This document shows positions 28,592 to 33,664 of a DNA stretch of 33,664 nt, piece by piece. The stretch comes from Methanomassiliicoccaceae archaeon. Lineage in GTDB: Archaea; Thermoplasmatota; Thermoplasmata; Methanomassiliicoccales; Methanomethylophilaceae. Both the position numbers and the translations under genes were made by a program. The notes beneath the pieces are model-generated. The model saw only the letters and a program-made list of their open reading frames with translations, had not been told where the DNA came from and ran no database searches. Numbering within the stretch: position 1 is the first letter of the stretch; each line of letters begins with the position of its first letter. The DNA lies in contig JAEEJP010000034.1 of the NCBI GenBank assembly GCA_016281925.1, positions 1 through 33,664 on the forward strand, read 5' to 3'.

Positions 28592-29193
28592 TCGCCGTTA
28601 CCGACCGGAAACGCTGCGCCAGGCCGATTCTGGAGCAGGCGCGCCTGATATGCTCCGCCGGAGCGGATATGATCGTCATGCGCGAGAAAGACCTCCCGTA
28701 CGCCGAATCCCTGGATCTGGCCGGGAGTCTGGCGGAAATATGCGGCGGATTCGGAACAGGATTCTGCGTCGACGGGGATCCCAGGATTGCCGAGGAGCTT
28801 GGGATAGAAGCCGTCTGGATGCCCTTCCGTTCCGTCCCGGATGAGATCCCGGCGGCGCCCAGGACCATAGTCTCCGTCCATTCCTATGATGAAGGGATAA
28901 AAGCGTCCGAAATGGGCGCATATGCCGTCGTATACGGCAACGTATTCGAAACGACCTGCAAACCCGGCAAAGCGGCTATGGGACTCGGAACCGTCGCGCG
29001 TCTGGCCTCCGAACTGGAAATCCCCGTATGGGCTATCGGAGGCATCGGACCGGGAAACATCCGCGCGGTCAGCGGAAGCGGAGCGTCGGGCGCCTGCCTC
29101 ATGTCCGGGCTGATGGCGGCGGAAGACCCGGAAAGAATCGTCTCGGAGTGCAGGAAGGCATGCCAGCACCCGGAACCTATACAATATTCTTAA
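28582..29193 (+). CDS. thiE: thiamine phosphate synthase ThiE (or TenI-like)
   Basis: A 203-residue TIM-barrel protein. ThiE couples the pyrimidine and thiazole halves to thiamine phosphate; TenI aromatises the thiazole. Visible are IIAVTDRKRC, DMIVMREKDLPYA, GFCVDGDPRIAEELG, VHSYDEG, YVV/YGNVFETTCKPG and PVWAIGGIGPGNIRAV. The position right after thiH, as in clostridial operons, and the VYGNVFET loop with CKPG leave TenI as a real alternative. Start ATG 28582 overlaps the thiH stop. A TATA-like element for the second tRNA-Gly overlaps its TAA stop. Confidence 0.87.
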   Translation: MDIIAVTDRKRCARPILEQARLICSAGADMIVMREKDLPYAESLDLAGSLAEICGGFGTGFCVDGDPRIAEELGIEAVWMPFRSVPDEIPAAPRTIVSVHSYDEGIKASEMGAYAVVYGNVFETTCKPGKAAMGLGTVARLASELEIPVWAIGGIGPGNIRAVSGSGASGACLMSGLMAAEDPERIVSECRKACQHPEPIQYS

Positions 29194-29199
29194 ATACAG
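29186..29199 (+). promoter_or_regulatory. TATA box of the second tRNA-Gly
   Basis: TTCTTAAATACAGC is centred about 29 bases before the tRNA and overlaps the thiE stop. It differs in sequence from the box of copy 1 although the tRNAs are identical. Confidence 0.55.
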
Positions 29200-29219
29200 C
29201 ATCAGCAGTCGGGAACTCA

Positions 29220-29300
29220 GAGGCAACTGTGATCTAGCTGGTTAGGATCTGAGCCTTCCAAGCTCATTGCCCGGGTTCGAATCCCGGCGGTTGCACTCAT
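29220..29300 (+). repeat. 81-base direct repeat, copy 2 (contains tRNA-Gly)
   Basis: Identical to 25700-25780 over all 81 bases. It marks the right border of the thiamine cassette. Confidence 0.9.
29223..29295 (+). tRNA. tRNA-Gly (anticodon TCC), copy 2
   Basis: Same sequence and fold as the copy at 25703: acceptor GCAACTG/CGGTTGC, anticodon TCC in CTTCCAA, T arm CCGGG/CCCGG, no encoded CCA. Both copies look functional. Confidence 0.96.
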
Positions 29301-29307
29301 CTCCTTT

Positions 29308-30015
29308 TTGACTTACATGTCGCCGATGAATCCTCCGCGCATAAGAGCCCCGATAGGCGAGAATTACAGATGCGCGAACGAATCGGAGTGGTTCCCGGAC
29401 AGGGATCACATAAAAGCCGACATAAAAAGCCTGATCTCCTTCCTGAAGGGCAGATGCGATTCCGTTCTCGACATCCCGTGCGGGGTCGGTAGCATATCCG
29501 CCGGCCTTTCGAAAGCAGGATTCGATGTCACCGGCACGGACGCCAACCCGTTCTTCATCGCCGCCGCCAGAAGCAGATGCGGAAGATGCGATTTCTTCTG
29601 CAGCGACATGAGGGATTTCTCATCGGGAAAAAGATTCGGATGCGTCCTGAACTGGTACACCAGCTTCGGCTATTTCAGCGACGGGGAGAACCGCGCCCTG
29701 ATCGGGAAGTTCGCCGGGCTGCTGGAAGAAGACGGGATCCTCATAATCGAGACGGAGAACATGCTGGGGACGTCCAGAGTGATGGACGAAGAGATGGTTC
29801 AGAACATGGCCTGGGACCCGGAAAGGAGATGCGCCGTCCACGCCAACACCGCCGATCCCTCGGACCCGACGGGATACGAGATCAGATTCTACTCGGCATC
29901 CGAGATAAGGGAGATGATGGAGGACGCCGGGCTGAGGGAGTTCAAGGTTTACTCGGACAGATTCTCCCCGTACCGCGAAGATTCCGACCGCGTGATTTAC
30001 GTCGGCAAAAAATGA
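29308..30015 (+). CDS. class I SAM-dependent methyltransferase, substrate unknown
   Basis: Up to 235 residues from TTG 29308; ATG 29317 or 29326 is also possible and more likely. The SAM motif I is VLDIPCGVGSISAGL (about residues 53-67), followed by VTGTDANPFFIAAA (motif II acid) and FFCSDMRDFSSG. LNWYTSFGYFS and LLEEDGILIIETENM are the usual later strands. The closest general type is the small-molecule methyltransferase group with an insert after the fourth strand (MAWDPERRC...GYEIRFYSASEI). The target cannot be named. It begins 13 bases after the second tRNA-Gly and lies outside the thi cassette. Confidence 0.85.
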   Translation: MTYMSPMNPPRIRAPIGENYRCANESEWFPDRDHIKADIKSLISFLKGRCDSVLDIPCGVGSISAGLSKAGFDVTGTDANPFFIAAARSRCGRCDFFCSDMRDFSSGKRFGCVLNWYTSFGYFSDGENRALIGKFAGLLEEDGILIIETENMLGTSRVMDEEMVQNMAWDPERRCAVHANTADPSDPTGYEIRFYSASEIREMMEDAGLREFKVYSDRFSPYREDSDRVIYVGKK

Positions 30016-30043
30016 AGGATGCCGTCCGGAGACGGCTGTTTCA

Positions 30044-31459
30044 TCAGATATCCTTCTTTTTGGGGCTGTTGTACACGGCATATATCGCCTTATACAGCAT
30101 GTAGACGTCGACCTTGGCGGTCACCTCGACGGGAGCGTGCATAGAAAGCACCGGGACACCGATGTCGATGGTATCGATGTTGTGGACGGAGATCTCCGAG
30201 GCGATGGTCCCGCCGCCGCCTATGTCGATCTTCCCCAGCTCGCCCATCTGCCAGACGATGCCGTTCTCCCTGAAGATGTCCAGCATGTATCCGACCATCT
30301 CCGCGGAAGCATCATTCGTGCTGTATTTGCCTCTGGATCCGTCGTATTTGGACAGTATCGGGCCGTAGTTGAGATAGGCGCAGTTGTTGGTCTCGTACAC
30401 GTCGCCGAACGCGGGATCGTAAGCGGATCCGACATCCGCAGACAGGCATATCGAATTGCGGAGGACATGCCTGACCTCGACGCCCTCGGCCTGGGCCAGA
30501 TCCTCGACGAAATCCCTGAAGAAATAGGATCTCATCCCGGTGACCCCGTCGGATCCGGTCTCTTCCTTGTCGGCGAATATGGTGAGCGTGGTGAATTCCG
30601 GCTCTTTGGTGTCGATCTCGGCCATGAACTCGGCGTAAGCGCAGGAGCTGTCGTCCTGCCCGTATCCGGCGACCATCGATCTGTCGAACCCGAGGTCCCT
30701 GGCTTTGAACGCGGGCACCGCGCAGAGCTCCGCGGATTCGAAATCGGCCTCGGTGATGCCGTATTTCTCGTTGAGTATGGACATTATGGCGAGCTTGACC
30801 TTCTTCTGCACCTTTTCGTCCTGATAAGGCCAGGATCCGATCAGAACGTTGAGCTGCTCGCCTTCTACGACCTTGGAGGCGGTCTTGGCCATCTGGTTCT
30901 GGGCGAGATGGACCAGAAGATCGGTTATGCAGAACGAGGGCTCGTCCTCCTCCTCTCCGATCCTGATGTCGACGGATGTCCCGTCTTTCTTCACGACTTT
31001 CCCGCGGATGGAGAGCGGGACGGTGGTCCACTGGTATTTCTTGATGCCGCCGTAATAATGGGTCTTGAAATACGCCATGTCCGCGTCCTCGAACAGAGGA
31101 TGGGGCTTGAAATCCAGCCTGGGGCTGTCCAGATGGGCGACAGAGACGCGGATGCCGTCTGCGACCGGCCTCTTGCCTTTGGTGCACATCAGTATGTTCT
31201 TCCCGCGGTTGACCATGTAGAACTTGTCGCCGGGCTTGTATACCTTGCCACGGACGAATTCTGTGTACCCGTGCTCCCTGAGAATCGGGACCGCATACGC
31301 GACGGCCTCGCGCTCGGTCTTGTTAGACAGGAATTCCTTGTATCCTTCGCAGAACTTCGAAGCCTCCCCGAGAATCTCGGGGTTGGACTCCGGGATGCTC
31401 TTAGGCTTTCTCAGCAGATTCTCGGCCAGAAGCTGGCCTTTGGTCTTCTCTTCCTCCAT
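30044..31459 (-). CDS. M18 family aminopeptidase (aspartyl aminopeptidase type)
   Basis: A 471-residue dizinc aminopeptidase that removes N-terminal residues, often acidic ones. Ligand motifs are AHLDSP with H109, GQDDSS with D269 or D270 as bridging ligand, DKEETGSDG with catalytic and ligand Glu299/Glu300, SADVGSA near 340, and SMHAPVEV near 447. The protein has no signal peptide and acts in the cytoplasm as a large oligomer. The strong similarity to the M18 enzymes of clostridia and other gut bacteria, from my recollection of the family, suggests transfer but is not proven. ATG 31457-31459 starts with MEEEKTKGQLLAENLL, as in clostridial homologs. It lies 28 bases from the 3' end of the plus-strand methyltransferase gene. 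Confidence 0.93.
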   Translation of the reverse strand: MEEEKTKGQLLAENLLRKPKSIPESNPEILGEASKFCEGYKEFLSNKTEREAVAYAVPILREHGYTEFVRGKVYKPGDKFYMVNRGKNILMCTKGKRPVADGIRVSVAHLDSPRLDFKPHPLFEDADMAYFKTHYYGGIKKYQWTTVPLSIRGKVVKKDGTSVDIRIGEEEDEPSFCITDLLVHLAQNQMAKTASKVVEGEQLNVLIGSWPYQDEKVQKKVKLAIMSILNEKYGITEADFESAELCAVPAFKARDLGFDRSMVAGYGQDDSSCAYAEFMAEIDTKEPEFTTLTIFADKEETGSDGVTGMRSYFFRDFVEDLAQAEGVEVRHVLRNSICLSADVGSAYDPAFGDVYETNNCAYLNYGPILSKYDGSRGKYSTNDASAEMVGYMLDIFRENGIVWQMGELGKIDIGGGGTIASEISVHNIDTIDIGVPVLSMHAPVEVTAKVDVYMLYKAIYAVYNSPKKKDI

Positions 31460-31525
31460 AGAAGGCGCGACGGATAAGCGGATACTTCAAAATTGCCATG
31501 GAAAGGCAGGATGGTGAATGACAGG

Positions 31526-31545
31526 CCGGGGGACGGAACCCCCGG
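31526..31545 (-). terminator. perfect hairpin after the MTA phosphorylase gene
   Basis: CCGGGGG (31526-31532) pairs with CCCCCGG (31539-31545) around a six-base loop. It begins nine bases after the phosphorylase stop on the minus strand. No T run follows, so it may stabilise the 3' end instead of terminating. Confidence 0.35.
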
Positions 31546-31553
31546 GAAAAAGA

Positions 31554-32336
31554 TCAGAGCGCTCCGGCGCCTTTCGCCGCTTCGATGCAGCAGGAGCATC
31601 CGCGGGATTCGATCCTGGGAAGGCCGAGCTCCAGGATCCTCAGGACTTTGCCGAGGCATTCGGACATCGTCTTCATGACCATCTCGATATCCACGGGCTC
31701 ATCCTTCCAGACGTCGTAGTCGGTGACAGTGGCGAGACTGCAGTAGCACATGCCGAGCTCCCTGGCGAGCTGGCATTCGGGGACCACGGTCATACCGATG
31801 ATGTCGGCGTAATCCCTGAACATGAAGCTCTCGGCCCTGGTGGAGAATCTGGGGCCCTCTATGCACATGTATCTCCCGCCTCTGTGGTATCTGATCCCCA
31901 TCTCCTCCGCCGCGCCGGCGAATATGCCGTTGAGATACGGGCAGAACGGATCGGGGATGGAGATGTGGACGATTTTATCGTCGAAATAAGTATAATCCCT
32001 TTTCTTGGTGGAATCTATGAACTGATCGGCGATCACCAGGTCCCCGGGGACGAAATCCTCCTGGAGGGATCCTACGGCGCACGCGGATATGATATATTTG
32101 CATCCGAGCTCTTTAAGCGCCCACATGTTTGCCCTGTAAGGGACAGAAGACGGCGGGTATCTCTCTTCCCCGGTTCCGTGGCGGAATAGGAAGGCGATCT
32201 CGACTCCGGCGATCTTTCCGATCAGTATTTTGGACGACGGCTTTCCGTATGGGGTGTCCGGGCGGACCTCCCTTATGAGCTCGAAAGTATCGGGGTTGTA
32301 GATCCCGGTGCCTCCGACAATCGCTATCTCTGGCAT
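31554..32336 (-). CDS. mtnP: S-methyl-5'-thioadenosine/thioinosine phosphorylase
   Basis: A 260-residue nucleoside phosphorylase of the MTAP family that cleaves methylthioadenosine, or methylthioinosine in methanogens, into base and methylthioribose phosphate. Visible are IAIVGGTGIYN at the N terminus (phosphate loop), FRHGTG, VPYRANMWALK, SACAVGSL, CIEGPRFSTRAES and TVTDYDVWK. The last motif, in the purine pocket, has Asp-x-Asp as in adenine-type enzymes, but I cannot decide the base. MTA is a by-product of spermidine synthesis, linked to deoxyhypusine formation. The cysteine-rich end (GCSCC) fits MTAPs stabilised by disulfides. Starts at ATG 32334-32336. Confidence 0.92.
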   Translation of the reverse strand: MPEIAIVGGTGIYNPDTFELIREVRPDTPYGKPSSKILIGKIAGVEIAFLFRHGTGEERYPPSSVPYRANMWALKELGCKYIISACAVGSLQEDFVPGDLVIADQFIDSTKKRDYTYFDDKIVHISIPDPFCPYLNGIFAGAAEEMGIRYHRGGRYMCIEGPRFSTRAESFMFRDYADIIGMTVVPECQLARELGMCYCSLATVTDYDVWKDEPVDIEMVMKTMSECLGKVLRILELGLPRIESRGCSCCIEAAKGAGAL

Positions 32337-32390
32337 GCTGAACGCTTATCTGACGTCGATATTTCTATTTGGCGATGGTCCGGACAGCCT

Positions 32391-33664
32391 TCAGAGCCTG
32401 TCCTCGCGGACTTCCTTCTCCTCGTTGAACGCCCAGGACAGGAACAGAGCGAGAATCGAGATGGCGGTGCCGGCTATCAGCGCGAAGGTGAACCCGGACA
32501 TGAAGACTTCCGGGGACAGATCGGCGATCGGGGTCCCCGATGACCCAGAACCCAGGGCGAAAAGCCCGGAATACAGCGCCGATCCTATCGCCGAACCCAG
32601 ATATATCACCAGGGATACCACCGGGGAAGCGTCCCCCTTGTTCTCCGAAGGCACGCTGTCCACTATCCTGCTTCCGAAGGATCCGCCTCCGAATCCCCAG
32701 ATGACACCGAGAAACACCACCGAAACCAGCATCGGAATCGGGGAACCGTCTCCGGCGAGGGCGGCAGCGGCGGACATGACCACAAGAGAGGCGCAGGCGA
32801 GGATGACGTAATGCCTGTTGCCTTTCCTGGGGATCATCTTCCCCACAGGGACGCACATCACCAGCGTGACCACGGACTGTATGGCCAGAACCGCCCCGGT
32901 CATCATCACGTCGTAGCCCAGGACGATCTGCATGTAGAAAGGCAGGAGGAAGAACGCGCCCATCCAGCACAGGTTGATCAGCAGGAAGACCGCGATTGCA
33001 GCTATGGTGGCAGGCCTCCTGAACACCGGGAACCTCAGGACGGGCTCCGGTGCCCTCCTCTCGCGGAAGATGAACAGAGCCGAGGATACAGCGAACAGCG
33101 CGATGAGGGCGGCAGAAGCCATATCGAATCCGCGGGACGGGATGGATTCCACCACATACAGCCCCGAGACCATGGCGACGAAAAGCACCGCGGAGCCTGG
33201 CCAGTCGAACCCGGAGGATCTGAACCCGAAGTCCTTCGGCACGGATCTCAAAGCCAGGATCACTCCTGCGATGCCTATCGGCACGTTTATCAGGAATATC
33301 CATTCCCAAGCGAAAAACTCGGTCAGAACGCCTCCGAGGACCGGGCCGATGGCCCCTCCGACCGAATATCCCAGGACGGATATCGAAAGCCCCATTGACA
33401 TGAGCCTGTGAGGCAGATACTTCACCGCGATCATTATGCCGGAAGCGGACAGCATCCCTGCCCCCACGCCTTGCACAGCTCTGAAAGCCAGGAGCGCCGG
33501 GAAAGACCACGAGAATGCGCACAGCAGCGATCCCGCGGTGAATGCGGCGAAACCCAGGACCAAGACCCTCTTCAAGGCGCCTTCATCGCTGATCTTCCCG
33601 AAGACAAGTATGAGCCCGGCCATCACCAGGAAATACACGGTGATGACCCACGACGAATCGGCCG
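32391..33664 (-). CDS. MFS transporter, DHA2-like, truncated at the window edge
   Basis: The visible 424 residues lack the N-terminal start, which is beyond the right edge; the frame is open to 33662. The part seen has about 12-13 hydrophobic helices. Hallmarks are WVITVYFLVMAGLILVFGKI, the FRAVQGVGAGMLSASG helix and GYSVGGAIGPVLGGVLTEFF (motif C, drug:H+ antiporters), WEWIFLINVPIGI typical of the 14-helix DHA2 group, and the GKMIPRKGNR loop in the second half. It likely exports drugs or other compounds using the proton gradient. The C terminus ends in a charged tail. It is convergent with nothing; mtnP lies 54 bases downstream on the same strand. Confidence 0.9.
   Translation of the reverse strand, partial: ADSSWVITVYFLVMAGLILVFGKISDEGALKRVLVLGFAAFTAGSLLCAFSWSFPALLAFRAVQGVGAGMLSASGIMIAVKYLPHRLMSMGLSISVLGYSVGGAIGPVLGGVLTEFFAWEWIFLINVPIGIAGVILALRSVPKDFGFRSSGFDWPGSAVLFVAMVSGLYVVESIPSRGFDMASAALIALFAVSSALFIFRERRAPEPVLRFPVFRRPATIAAIAVFLLINLCWMGAFFLLPFYMQIVLGYDVMMTGAVLAIQSVVTLVMCVPVGKMIPRKGNRHYVILACASLVVMSAAAALAGDGSPIPMLVSVVFLGVIWGFGGGSFGSRIVDSVPSENKGDASPVVSLVIYLGSAIGSALYSGLFALGSGSSGTPIADLSPEVFMSGFTFALIAGTAISILALFLSWAFNEEKEVREDRL

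Noticed and set aside
25700-29300. A transposon or integrative element carrying its own integrase
   Set aside because: No transposase, integrase or terminal inverted repeats lie between the tRNA copies; only the five thi genes are present.
30137-31477. A 446-codon plus-strand frame opposite the M18 aminopeptidase
   Set aside because: Antisense to a complete enzyme with all metal ligands.

Overview
The window comes from a methanogenic archaeon, most likely of the order Methanomassiliicoccales (Thermoplasmatota). The information-processing genes are archaeal: Rpo7, Spt4 and Rpo11 subunits, S24e and S27ae, Trm5, deoxyhypusine synthase, diphthine synthase, a Hef-type helicase, an archaeal ATP DNA ligase and TruD. 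Many genes have a TATA box about 25 bases before an almost leaderless start. A corrinoid:CoM methyltransferase-family gene, BspA-like surface repeats and an in-frame UAG inside a well conserved gene all fit this order, which methylates CoM from methyl compounds and decodes UAG as pyrrolysine. The taxon is inferred; no rRNA or methylamine methyltransferase is present.

Layout. 1-483: the tail of a gene and a doubtful ribbon-helix-helix ORF. 849-2783 (minus): tRNA-Arg and the operon rpo7-spt4-dephospho-CoA kinase-S24e-S27ae. 2891-4224 (minus): pyrophosphatase, a small protein and a MetV-like iron-sulfur protein. 4263-8090 (plus): thymidylate kinase, deoxyhypusine synthase, a decayed isopropylmalate-dehydrogenase-like protein and an MtbA-like methyltransferase. 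8153-10953: tRNA-Leu, a Ca/Na exchanger, an S66 peptidase and a divergent dcd. 11225-15608 (minus): a 51-residue membrane protein, trm5, dphB with an internal UAG and ADP-forming acyl-CoA synthetase. 15609-16058 has no gene but is rich in hairpins. 16059-18970 (minus): an unknown protein and a BspA-like surface protein. 19160-19922 (plus): an AhpD-like and a HesB-like protein. 20116-23994 (minus): a cysteine-bearing small protein, DNA ligase and a Hef-like helicase. 24112-25678 (plus): rpo11 and truD. 25703-29295: two identical tRNA-Gly genes enclosing a bacterial-type thiSFGHE operon. 29308-33664: a methyltransferase, M18 aminopeptidase, MTA phosphorylase and a truncated MFS transporter.

Main points. 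(1) The reading frame of diphthine synthase is split by a single UAG at 12858-12860. The residues after it are unmistakably the rest of the protein, and in my recalled alignment with Pyrococcus DphB the UAG sits at a lysine. This suggests pyrrolysine or readthrough in a translation-factor modification enzyme. (2) UAG also seems to act as a stop in truD and in the MetV-like gene. In truD the UAG is part of the TATA box of the next tRNA; in the MetV-like gene readthrough would fuse two genes. UAG meaning therefore looks context dependent. (3) The thiamine thiazole operon is of bacterial type and lies between 81-base perfect repeats containing tRNA-Gly, which points to a transferred cassette. (4) The isopropylmalate-dehydrogenase-like protein has lost its catalytic lysine and metal-binding aspartates.

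Among genes whose stop can be read (including the fragment at the left edge), I count 28 UGA, 8 UAA and 2 UAG, plus one more UAG in the doubtful ORF at 124-483. UAG is thus rare, as expected where it can be decoded as an amino acid.
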